Positions 1 through 8,179 of a stretch of 64,000 bases of DNA are shown piece after piece. The notes under the pieces are model-generated. The model ran no database searches and had not been told where the DNA came from. It saw nothing but the letters and a program-made list of their open reading frames with translations. Position 1 is the first letter of the stretch. The number at the start of each line of letters is the position of its first letter. The position numbers and the translations under genes are program-made. Source of the DNA: Cloacibacterium caeni (GTDB lineage: Bacteria > Bacteroidota > Bacteroidia > Flavobacteriales > Weeksellaceae); assembly GCF_907163125.1 (NCBI RefSeq), contig NZ_OU015319.1:1116001-1180000 (forward strand), given 5' to 3'.

Positions 1-755
1 TTAATAATTTCTAAAGCTTTATTGATGGTATTATATGTTTTTCCTGTTCCGGGAGGGCCGTAGAGGATTTGATTGAGAGGAAAAGTAGATTCAGAGAAAT
101 AATTCAAAGGAGCAAAATCTTCTTCTTCAAGTTCTTCCTCCATCTCTTCTATAATTTTATATTTTTCAAATCTTTCTTGCATTTTTTCAAACATTTTCAT
201 TTGTTCGCTAGACGTAAAACGATGGGCTATGAAATCTGAGTAAATATTTTTTAATTTATCTATTTCCTCATTTACAATTGGTACTATTTTAGATAGAAGA
301 TCATTCAAATCATTTATGATTTCTATAAAGCCATTGTATTTTCGAGGCGAATAAATAGCAAAAAACTCCATTTTATTTTGTTCAGGAGCATAATGCGTAT
401 TCTGGAATTTACCTTCAATCCTTGTCTTAATATTTCTAATTAATTCAAGAGCATACTCATTCTGTTTACCAGATGGATTTTTAGTTTGATTAAATTGAAT
501 AAAAAATTCAAACCCTTCTTTGAATCTTAAATCAAAAACTAAATTAATTAAATCACCTGAAGAACCAGGATAAGAACCAGGTATAAACCAAAATGTTGTT
601 GAAAAATATTTCGATCTTTCTGTTCCAATAAAATAATTAAGTTCTGCTCCTTTATTTGCTTTTTGCCTAACCGAATAAGTAAATGTATTATCTTCTTCGT
701 ATTTAGATTTTAACCAATTAAAAACGTCTTTCTGTAATTCTTGATATTTAGTCAT
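1..755 (-). CDS. McrB-like AAA+ NTPase, N-terminal part (runs off left edge)
   Basis: About 251 codons are visible, starting at the ATG at 753-755 and running off the window without a stop. The N-terminal ~200 residues resemble a DNA-binding or specificity module followed by an acidic coiled stretch (EEMEEELEEEDF). Then comes a Walker A, YGPPGTGKTYNTI, encoded at about 25-65. The segment LNQILYGPPGTGKT is typical of the AAA+ domain of McrB-type restriction NTPases, which translocate and activate an McrC-type nuclease. The gene starts 26 bp after the hsdR stop on the same strand, so it probably belongs to the same transcript. An mcrC partner would be expected just outside the window. The AAA+ call is firm; the McrB subtype is inferred because Walker B and sensor motifs lie outside the window. 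Confidence 0.7.
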   Translation of the reverse strand, partial: MTKYQELQKDVFNWLKSKYEEDNTFTYSVRQKANKGAELNYFIGTERSKYFSTTFWFIPGSYPGSSGDLINLVFDLRFKEGFEFFIQFNQTKNPSGKQNEYALELIRNIKTRIEGKFQNTHYAPEQNKMEFFAIYSPRKYNGFIEIINDLNDLLSKIVPIVNEEIDKLKNIYSDFIAHRFTSSEQMKMFEKMQERFEKYKIIEEMEEELEEEDFAPLNYFSESTFPLNQILYGPPGTGKTYNTINKALEII

Positions 756-781
756 TAGTGTTTAGTTTAGTTTATTATATT

Positions 782-3700
782 TTACCCTTTATATTTCTTA
801 AAATTCTCTGCTTGTTCAAAAATCTCTTTATACACCTCGTCTCTGTCTATTGGTGGATAATCATTTTCTGCCAAGAGAATAATCAAATCTACTTTTAGTT
901 CGGCTTTTATATCATCTCGTTTACTCCAATCGGTGTATTTGGTTTTATCATCTACCACTAGTTTTACTTTTTTGGCTAGCTCAATAAGTTTTTCGTCTGC
1001 ATAAGAAAAATCATACTTCACGGTAAGCATTTTCAAAATATCATAAAAAGCTTTTTCTTCGATGTCAATCCCTAGTTCTTGGAAGGAGTCATTTTCTTTT
1101 TTCAAAGCGTAATAGAGTTCAATGATTTCATTGGTAAAATCCTCTAAAACTTCACTTCGCAATACATCACCTTCTTTACGCTCATTGTATTTTTGTACGA
1201 TAGCTTCTAAACGTTTACTAAAATCTATTCCCATCACTTTATTCACCTGCTTCATTCTATCGATGGCTTGTTTCAATACTTTTTGCAAGAGTTTGAACTT
1301 GGTATTAGGCAGTTTAATCTTATCTAATTTGGCTAAATAATCATCAGAAAACAAATCAATTTCTTGGGCTTCCTCTTCACCGAGTTTGAAAATCTCTTCT
1401 ACACCTTCGCTTTCTATGGCTTCTTGAATCATCGCTTTTACCTTTTCGTTCATTTGCGAAGCATCGGGAGCGGTTCCTTTGGTGAGCTTGTAAATAATAG
1501 AACGCACCGCCAAATAAAAATGAATCTCATCTTTCTCGGTTTCAGAAATAGATTCACTACCCGAACAAATATCAAAAGCCAATTTCAAACGTTTTACGAT
1601 GTTCATAAAACGAGTTTCCAACTCTTTGGTCTGTTGTACAAATTCCGCTGCTCTATTTAGGGTTTGCAATTGTTCTATAGGAGTACCGTGATAATATAAA
1701 TGGCTATTAAACGTATGGAAAATACGGTGCAACAAATCCAGTTGGTTTTTCACCACTACTACAGAATGTTCTATTTCTTCTATATTGCTTTCATTGCCTT
1801 GGTTGTATTGTGCCAATGCAAGATTCATTTGTTTTTTGATTCCGATATAATCTACCACCAAACCTTTTTCTTTACCTTCAAATTTTCTATTAACTCTAGA
1901 AATCGTTTGTATCAGATTATGCCTTTGGATGGGTTTATCAATATAAATAGTATCTAAGAAAGGAACATCAAAACCAGTGAGCCACATATCTACTACTAGG
2001 GCAATTTTAAAATTAGAGTGTTCAAATTTGAATTGTCGGTCAAGTTCTTTTCGGTAATCTTTTGTGCCAAGTAAATCATAGAGTTCTTTTACATCGTCTT
2101 TATTGCGAGTCATTACCATTTTTATTTTTTCAATCGGCCATAGTTCTCGTTTCTCTTTTTCTGTGAGGAGCTCTAGATTTTCGGCTTCCTTTTTCTCGCC
2201 CCAATCTGGTTTTATGGCAAGAATATTTTTATACAATTCATACGCAATTTCTCTGCTACTGCATACAAACATCGCTTTTCCTGCTACACTACTTCCTTCT
2301 TCTACTCTTTTTTCATAATGTTTTACAAAATCTTCGGCTACAGCTTTTAAGCGAGAAGGGTCTCCCAAAATCACATTCATTTGAGACATTGCCTTTTTGC
2401 TTTCTTCTATCTGATTTTCGTTACTGCCTTCTTCTGCACATTGTTCGTAATAGTCTTCTATTTCTCTCAGTTTTTCGCTATGGAGCATTACTTTGGCGGC
2501 TCTACCTTCATAAACTAAAGGAACTGTGATTTCATCTACCACAGATTCTCGCATAGTATAAGCATCTACTACCTCGCCAAAAACATCTATCGTAGCATCT
2601 ATAGGTGTTCCTGTAAAACCTACATACGTAGCATTCGGCAAAGAATCGTGCAGATATTTAGCAAAACCAAAAGTTTTCTTTACCCCATTTTCAGAATAGG
2701 TAATTTTTTGGTTGAGATTGGTTTGGCTTCTGTGTGCTTCATCAGAAATACAGATTACATTGCTTCTATCGGTAAGCAATTGGGTGTCTTCTGTAAATTT
2801 ATGAATGGTCGTAAGAAAAACACCGCCACTATTTCTATTTTGCAATAATTCTCTTAAATGCGCTCTGCTTTCTACACTAATTACGGTCTCATCTCCTATA
2901 AAACCTTTGGCGCTGGTAAATTGCCCAGAAAGTTGGTCATCTAAATCGGTTCTATCGGTAATAAGAACAATCGTAGGACTTTTAAAATAAGTACTCTTCA
3001 TCAGCATTCTTGCCAAAAAAAGCATCGTATAACTTTTACCACAACCTGTAGTCCCAAAATACGTTCCTCCTTTTCCGTCGCCTTCTGGTTTTTGATGAAT
3101 TTTAATGTTTTCAAACAATTTTATGGTAGCGTAATATTGCGGATATCTACAAACGATTTTCTCATTCTTCTTACTGCTGTCTGGCAAAAAGATAAAATTC
3201 TGAATAATATTTCTGAAACGTTCTCGGTTAAACATTCCTTGTATCATCGTAAACATCGCATCTATGCCATCTACTTCATTAGGCATTCCTTCGGTTTTGC
3301 GCCAAGCATAGAAAAAATCATATTTCGCAAAAAATGAACCTGCTTTGGTATTTGCACCATCACTTATCACACAAAAAGCATTGTATTTAAACAACTCGGG
3401 AATATCTCTTTGGTATCTTACCGTCAATTGCTTGTAAGCATCAAAAATCGTGGTTTCTTCTTGTATGGCTGTTTTAAACTCAAAAACCACCAATGGCAAT
3501 CCGTTCACATACAAAATTAAATCGGGAATGCGCATTTCGTAGCCTTTTATCGCCAACTGATTCACGATTTTGTATATATTTTGGTCGGCTTCGCTGTAAT
3601 CAATGAACTGAATAAAAATATCTTTTTGGGTGCGGTCTTCTCTCTTCAATAGAAATCCATCACTCAATTTTTTCATAAAAATCTTATTGCTTTCGTACAA

Positions 3701-3970
3701 ATCCGAGGCTGGCAATTGCTCCAATTCCCTAATAATACCATCAATTTCTGAACGGGTAATGCCTTCTTCTCGGTATTGCATTGTAAGAAATGTACGCAAA
3801 TCTTCTTCTATCAATACTTTTTCGGTAGCTATATGTCCGTAAGTTTCTCTAGATTCCTCTACCAGATTCCCTTCTGTTTTGCGTAAATCATTTCCCAAAA
3901 CGTGCTGCATTTCTTCTTGCTGTAGAAGATGGATAAAGGCTTGTTCTAATTGTGCTTCGGTGAATTTCAT
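782..3970 (-). CDS. hsdR: Type I restriction enzyme R subunit HsdR
   Basis: This 1062-residue protein is full length for HsdR, the motor and nuclease subunit of a type I restriction-modification complex. An N-terminal PD-(D/E)XK nuclease is visible as D150 in RIPDLILYVNG and E164-F-K166. Superfamily 2 helicase motifs follow: Walker A GTTGCGKS at about residues 306-313, DEAH at 410-413, and a motif VI region QTISRVNRKFEGK. The helical C-terminal part would contact HsdM. The start ATG at 3968-3970 overlaps the end of the broken abiEii gene by 4 bp, which suggests translational coupling. hsdM and hsdS lie about 5.4 kb upstream, separated by a nuclease, an RloC-like gene and the abiE pair. Confidence 0.96.
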   Translation of the reverse strand: MKFTEAQLEQAFIHLLQQEEMQHVLGNDLRKTEGNLVEESRETYGHIATEKVLIEEDLRTFLTMQYREEGITRSEIDGIIRELEQLPASDLYESNKIFMKKLSDGFLLKREDRTQKDIFIQFIDYSEADQNIYKIVNQLAIKGYEMRIPDLILYVNGLPLVVFEFKTAIQEETTIFDAYKQLTVRYQRDIPELFKYNAFCVISDGANTKAGSFFAKYDFFYAWRKTEGMPNEVDGIDAMFTMIQGMFNRERFRNIIQNFIFLPDSSKKNEKIVCRYPQYYATIKLFENIKIHQKPEGDGKGGTYFGTTGCGKSYTMLFLARMLMKSTYFKSPTIVLITDRTDLDDQLSGQFTSAKGFIGDETVISVESRAHLRELLQNRNSGGVFLTTIHKFTEDTQLLTDRSNVICISDEAHRSQTNLNQKITYSENGVKKTFGFAKYLHDSLPNATYVGFTGTPIDATIDVFGEVVDAYTMRESVVDEITVPLVYEGRAAKVMLHSEKLREIEDYYEQCAEEGSNENQIEESKKAMSQMNVILGDPSRLKAVAEDFVKHYEKRVEEGSSVAGKAMFVCSSREIAYELYKNILAIKPDWGEKKEAENLELLTEKEKRELWPIEKIKMVMTRNKDDVKELYDLLGTKDYRKELDRQFKFEHSNFKIALVVDMWLTGFDVPFLDTIYIDKPIQRHNLIQTISRVNRKFEGKEKGLVVDYIGIKKQMNLALAQYNQGNESNIEEIEHSVVVVKNQLDLLHRIFHTFNSHLYYHGTPIEQLQTLNRAAEFVQQTKELETRFMNIVKRLKLAFDICSGSESISETEKDEIHFYLAVRSIIYKLTKGTAPDASQMNEKVKAMIQEAIESEGVEEIFKLGEEEAQEIDLFSDDYLAKLDKIKLPNTKFKLLQKVLKQAIDRMKQVNKVMGIDFSKRLEAIVQKYNERKEGDVLRSEVLEDFTNEIIELYYALKKENDSFQELGIDIEEKAFYDILKMLTVKYDFSYADEKLIELAKKVKLVVDDKTKYTDWSKRDDIKAELKVDLIILLAENDYPPIDRDEVYKEIFEQAENFKKYKG

Positions 3971-4611
3971 TTCTTTGCTTCAGTTTTTATTGTCCAAGAA
4001 ATAGTTTTTAATCTTTCTTGAATCATTTTTAAAGTTTCTAAAATAACTTCTTCTTTGGGTAATTTGCCATACACCAAATTTTTAAAGTCTCCGTTATAAG
4101 TTGCTTTCAATTCATTCCATACATTTTCCAAGTCTTTGAAAATAAGTGCTTCGTTAGGATGATGAATCAACCACTGATTATTATTTCTAAAACTTATAAC
4201 ATCATCATTGGCTACTTTTAAAAGCATTTCATCGAAGGCTGTTGATTGAAAGAATTTTAAAAACTCCTCTTGTGTAAGTAACTGATATAAATCGTAGGTA
4301 TGTCTTATCTTTTTCTTTAAATCATCGATTGGATTTTCGCCATAAGAAAAACGTACTAAACTCATTATTTTTTCGCAAATGGTTCTTATAGGTTCTAATA
4401 CAAGTAAATCATAAGGCAATAGCTCGTTTTCTTTAGCAATATCAAACTGTTGATAATCCAACATCATTTGGCCAACAAATGAAACGATGCTTTTGGTAGT
4501 ATATGGTTCATGGTATCCCAACCAAGTGGTTTCTACAACTATTGTATCCCGCACTTGTCCGTAATCTCCTTTAAATTCTTTTTTGTAGGAGTGTGCCGTT
4601 TTTCTATTCAT
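3967..4611 (-). pseudogene. abiEii toxin gene, C-terminal fragment after in-frame TGA
   Basis: This 214-residue open frame continues the upstream abiEii fragment in the same reading frame, after a single TGA at 4612-4614. It starts with an ATG directly after that stop (TGA-ATG), so termination-reinitiation could still yield this half. The sequence (RKTAHSYKKEF, RDTIVVETTWLGYHEP, LVLEPIRTICEKIMSLVRFS, KKKIRHTYDLYQLL) is the C-terminal half of AbiEii/AbiGii-type nucleotidyltransferase toxins. The joined length, about 330 residues, is normal for the family. It overlaps hsdR by 4 bp (3967-3970). Loss of a toxin in a defence cluster is plausible, but a sequencing error or reinitiated two-piece protein cannot be excluded. 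Confidence 0.75.
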
Positions 4612-4956
4612 TCACATTTTATGGGTTATTCCTTCAATCGTAACTTCGGGTAAAACAGTATCTACAACTGTACTTACTATTTTTAATTTTGATTTTAATT
4701 TGCTGTCGGTCTCTCCTTCTTTTCTCAATACTACCAAATCAATATCTTCAGAAAAACGTTCTATCATTTGGTAACATTTGGATAGTGCTGTTCCGCCCTT
4801 AAATACTGTATCATTGCCAACTTCATTGTTGAAAATCGTAAACAAAACATAGGTAACCCAATAGTCTTTTTCTACATATATGGCAGGAATTTTCATTTGG
4901 TCAGCAGTAAACTGAACAGCCTGTCTGAACAAGGTTTTATTTTCATGCAATTTCAT
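4612..4956 (-). pseudogene. abiEii toxin gene, N-terminal fragment (nucleotidyltransferase core)
   Basis: This fragment holds the catalytic part of an AbiEii-type nucleotidyltransferase toxin: an EKDYWVTYVLF segment, then FKGGTALSKCYQ and SEDIDLVV, which are the GGT/DxD motifs that bind NTP and metal. The start used is the ATG at 4954-4956, giving MKLHENKT and an ATGA overlap with the antitoxin gene. The open frame extends four codons further, but those codons lie within abiEi. It ends at TGA 4612-4614 (THKM-stop), after which the same frame continues into the C-terminal half. A single substitution, for example GGA to TGA, would explain the break. In active family members this enzyme inhibits growth after phage infection and is countered by AbiEi. 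Confidence 0.75.
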
Positions 4957-5678
4957 ACAATATTCCATTTTTCGGTGGTAGATAATACTTTCCCCGCACC
5001 TGTGAGTTGATACTTACTAATTGGGTTCAAGGACTTGAAAAGAGTTTCTGTTGTCTTGCTTTGCTGCAATTGCTCTAGCAATGCGCCCAATAAAGCCCTT
5101 GTAGCAGGTGGATATTTCAGAGCCAAGCGAACCAAAGTGTTGATTTCTTTGTCTGTAAAGTTTTTGATAATAGCCAAAAACCGCTTACAAGATGCTTCTA
5201 TATTGGCATCAGGTATTTTTTTGATATAGCGAATAGCATCCAATACTTGCAACAAAGGAATATTCTCTTTGGTAATGCTATTTTTCTGTTTGATAAATGT
5301 AATAATGTAGCGTTCTCTTTTAAATTTAGGGCGAACTTGATTTTTACCAATCTGTATGGTATTGCTTACTTGCGTGGTTAAACCCAACTGGTTATAAATA
5401 CTGTAACCCGTAAGATAGCCAGTAATCTTACCGTTTTCTTCTAATAAATCTTTTACTACTTGCGCCTGATTGGGTTGAAGGGTACCAAAAGGGGTGTTCT
5501 CTGGTTTGTAGTATTTGCCTTTAGAGAGTTTGGCGATTTTGCCTGAAGCAACCATACGATTCAGGGCTTTTATCACCGCTTCTTTTTGATTCACCTCAGT
5601 AGTAAAATCTGCATAGGTGAAAACATAGCCTTTAGGAAGTCTATCTATAGTAAATGCTATGTATTCAGATATTTTCAT
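4953..5678 (-). CDS. AbiEi-type antitoxin / transcriptional regulator (DUF6088-like)
   Basis: This is the antitoxin gene of an AbiE-type type IV toxin-antitoxin pair, placed just upstream of abiEii with an ATGA overlap. The N-terminal ~60 residues look like a winged helix (FTYADFTTEVNQKEAVIKAL, SGKIAKLSKGKYY), followed by the antitoxin body (GYLTGYSIYNQLGLTTQVSN). The frame can be extended to 5696, but that ATG lies inside the TATATTTG promoter box at 5694-5701. MKISEY at 5678 is therefore chosen (241 residues). AbiEi proteins bind inverted repeats in their own promoter, and a perfect 10-bp inverted repeat is present upstream at 5709-5738. The antitoxin is intact although its toxin is interrupted. 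Confidence 0.85.
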   Translation of the reverse strand: MKISEYIAFTIDRLPKGYVFTYADFTTEVNQKEAVIKALNRMVASGKIAKLSKGKYYKPENTPFGTLQPNQAQVVKDLLEENGKITGYLTGYSIYNQLGLTTQVSNTIQIGKNQVRPKFKRERYIITFIKQKNSITKENIPLLQVLDAIRYIKKIPDANIEASCKRFLAIIKNFTDKEINTLVRLALKYPPATRALLGALLEQLQQSKTTETLFKSLNPISKYQLTGAGKVLSTTEKWNIV

Positions 5679-5693
5679 TGTTTTATTATAATA

Positions 5694-5701
5694 CAAATAT
5701 A
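5694..5701 (-). promoter_or_regulatory. Promoter -7 box of the abiE-hsdR transcript
   Basis: TATATTTG on the minus strand matches the Bacteroidetes -7 consensus TAnnTTTG and lies 16 bp upstream of the preferred abiEi start. No clear TTTG box is visible at -33. That region is instead occupied by the inverted repeat at 5709-5738, as expected for a repressor-controlled promoter. Confidence 0.55.
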
Positions 5702-5708
5702 AATCATT

Positions 5709-5738
5709 TGTCCAGTTTATTAGTAAAAAAACTGGACA
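5709..5738. promoter_or_regulatory. Perfect inverted repeat, candidate AbiEi operator
   Basis: Arms TGTCCAGTTT (5709-5718) and AAACTGGACA (5729-5738) are exact reverse complements separated by 10 bp. The repeat sits 7 bp upstream of the -7 box, over the -33 region of the abiEi promoter. AbiEi family antitoxins are known to autorepress through inverted repeats, so this is the natural operator candidate. Nothing here suggests a terminator: there is no T-run tight to the stem on the minus strand. Confidence 0.6.
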
Positions 5739-5829
5739 TTTTTAAATAAAATATCTCTTGACTATCATCATATCTTTGTAATTGTATAGAACGCCGATAG
5801 TGTTTTTCTGGGTGGTATGGGTGCATTGG

Positions 5830-8127
5830 TTAAATTGTTTTCTTTATGTTATTTAGTTGCCCAGCATACTTACTCTCTATATAATCTGAAATTGTTCTGC
5901 ATCCTTTTTTTATATCATCAGAAGATATTGCCAAACTAGATCTTATAATACCATGAGATAAATCTTGTATCATATTATATAATGAACTGCAATTTTTTAA
6001 AATTTCAATATTATCAATAAATGAAATTAGATCTTGGTTAGGATTTTCAAATTTTGAAATTGTTTCTAAAACATGTCTCATTGAATTCGGAGTTGTATGT
6101 GAAGGTTCTATTTGTTCATCAGCAACTTTATATATATCAGATAAATGTTCGTGGTATGGCATTACGAGTTCTTTTTTTAACTCCTTTAATTTATTATGTG
6201 TTAAAACATATTTCTTTTGAACAACATTATTTCTCAATAATATACTCATAAATTCTATACTATGCGTAAACAATATAAATTTTAAATTTTTCCTATTCAT
6301 TTCGCGAAAATAATCATGCAACCTTTCTAAGATTCGGCAGACAGAATATGTGAAGTGAAAATCCATACTAGAAATTGGATCGTCAATTATAAAAAATAGC
6401 TTGTCATAATCTGATTGCTTATTAACTAAAACATGAGTTTCAGCAATATAATAACAAAATGAAATGATGTTTTTTTCACCATCACTTAATATGTCATGTA
6501 TGTTTCGCTTTAAAGAATGAGACTTAAATTTTATTATACTTTTTTCTTTGTCATAGATATATTTATCAGAAAAAATAAATCTAATCAAACTTTCAAATGT
6601 TTCTGAAACAACATCTTTTTTACTTTTTTTAGATGTACCTTCTATATCTTCAATTGATTTTTTCTTTTTTAATTCTTCTTCTTTTAATAATTTTTCATTT
6701 TTAATTTCAGTAACTAAAGTACTTCTTAAACTCTTAAATTTAGCTTTACATAACCTTCTTTTTAATCTCAAAATTTCATCACTTGTTGATATTTTTGTAT
6801 CATTTAGTTTATCTATTTTTTTATTATTTTCAGTAATAAATTTTCTAATAGTTTTTTCTAAATTTAATAATTCATATCTAAAAGACTCTATTTTTTTAAG
6901 ACTATCAGCAGAAAGTAAATCTTCTACTCTACTTTTTTTATCTTCAATAATTTTTTCAATAATTTCCCAATCTAAATTTTCTAAAATTTTATCATTTTTA
7001 GAGATAATTTCTAAATTTGAAGAAGAATATGATGGAAAATAGTCTTTTAATTTATTGTATTGATTTTCAACAATAGAAAATTCGTTAATCTTCAACTCAA
7101 ATAAATTTTTAATAGTTTTTACAGAAGCTAAATGCTTAACTAGTTTATTTCTATATTTTGTCTCATAATCATTAATGTAAGAGTTATATAGGTCTATTAA
7201 ATCAAATTGTTCTGAATTCAGTCTTTGCTCACAAAAAGGACATTCTTTATTTTCATAATTTATTAAGTTTATTCCCAAATTAATAAAATCTTCTTTAGAT
7301 TGTACTTTTAGCTTAAAACTTTCAGATATTTTGGAAAGAGTGATATTTTCATTTAAATCTTTAAATATTTCATCTAAAACATTTAAATTAATTTCAAAAT
7401 TTTCAAACTCATCAACAAATTCTAAATTTTCAGGTATGTTTTGTACTTTTTTCAAAGATTTTTTTAAATCTTCAAATAAGAGTTTTTCCTCAATTAAATA
7501 AGAATTATTAATTAAATTTTCAAATGTAATCTCTTTATAATCATTTGTTTTGGCGTTTACTCCTAATTTCTGTAACTCTTCTTTTGCTTCATCTAATTTT
7601 TTTATTATAATATCTTTATTAGCTACATAGTTTTTATTTATATTCTCTAAATCTTCTTTTTCATTAGACAGATCGACTTCTGTTTTTCCAATAATATAAC
7701 CGTTTATTTCTTTTTCTTGTCCATAATTTACTGGTTCAATAGATTGTTTTACATAATCACTATTGAAAGTATGAAAAATTAAATTAGAAGAATTTTGAAT
7801 TGAAGGCTTATTTATTGAAGAGTGTGTTATTTTAAATTCAAATTTTTCAGTTGGAGTATTTTGATTAAACAATTTAAAAAAGAAACTAGCACTATTTTCA
7901 CCCAATGTGATAAAATTATCCGATTTAGGCATTGATTTTTCATCTAGGTTTAACAACCTAAACTGCTTACTAATAGAAGATTTACCTGAACCATTTGTTG
8001 CATAAATCGCAATTCTCAATGCTCCATTTTCTCCTGCATCTATACATTGGCTTAAATTGCTATGAGGTCCTATATTCTTTAAAGTGAATTGTATATTGTA
8101 TTTTTTTTGATTTTCACTATTATTCAT
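5830..8127 (-). CDS. rloC: RloC-like ATPase with zinc hook; candidate anticodon nuclease
   Basis: This 765-residue protein has an ABC-type ATPase split by a long coiled coil. Walker A ATNGSGKSS is at about 43-51, a CPFC zinc-hook motif at 296-299 lies in the coiled region (~155-500), the ABC signature LSDGEKN is at ~547-553, Walker B FFIIDDP is at ~578-584, and an H-loop (FTH) is at ~620-622. The C-terminus carries R684-x3-E688 and H725, which resembles the Arg/Glu/His triad of PrrC and RloC anticodon nucleases. RloC is known as a zinc-hook ATPase linked to type I restriction loci, and this gene lies between hsdS and hsdR. Its base composition is more AT-rich than hsdM or hsdR, suggesting separate acquisition. 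The ATPase/zinc-hook architecture is clear; tRNA cleavage is inferred. Confidence 0.7.
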   Translation of the reverse strand: MNNSENQKKYNIQFTLKNIGPHSNLSQCIDAGENGALRIAIYATNGSGKSSISKQFRLLNLDEKSMPKSDNFITLGENSASFFFKLFNQNTPTEKFEFKITHSSINKPSIQNSSNLIFHTFNSDYVKQSIEPVNYGQEKEINGYIIGKTEVDLSNEKEDLENINKNYVANKDIIIKKLDEAKEELQKLGVNAKTNDYKEITFENLINNSYLIEEKLLFEDLKKSLKKVQNIPENLEFVDEFENFEINLNVLDEIFKDLNENITLSKISESFKLKVQSKEDFINLGINLINYENKECPFCEQRLNSEQFDLIDLYNSYINDYETKYRNKLVKHLASVKTIKNLFELKINEFSIVENQYNKLKDYFPSYSSSNLEIISKNDKILENLDWEIIEKIIEDKKSRVEDLLSADSLKKIESFRYELLNLEKTIRKFITENNKKIDKLNDTKISTSDEILRLKRRLCKAKFKSLRSTLVTEIKNEKLLKEEELKKKKSIEDIEGTSKKSKKDVVSETFESLIRFIFSDKYIYDKEKSIIKFKSHSLKRNIHDILSDGEKNIISFCYYIAETHVLVNKQSDYDKLFFIIDDPISSMDFHFTYSVCRILERLHDYFREMNRKNLKFILFTHSIEFMSILLRNNVVQKKYVLTHNKLKELKKELVMPYHEHLSDIYKVADEQIEPSHTTPNSMRHVLETISKFENPNQDLISFIDNIEILKNCSSLYNMIQDLSHGIIRSSLAISSDDIKKGCRTISDYIESKYAGQLNNIKKTI

Positions 8128-8179
8128 ATTTAATCTCTTTTCACGTTATTTAGTTTTTATCTTCCTTTTTAAAAATCTT

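Noticed and set aside
1122-3842. Several plus-strand open frames of 60-98 codons opposite hsdR
   Set aside because: They are shadows of the hsdR frame with no family features or promoters.
4612-4614. Programmed recoding or selenocysteine at the abiEii TGA
   Set aside because: No downstream structure was recognised, AbiEii enzymes have no Cys/Sec at this position to my knowledge, and TGA-ATG is explained more simply by a nonsense change or reinitiation.
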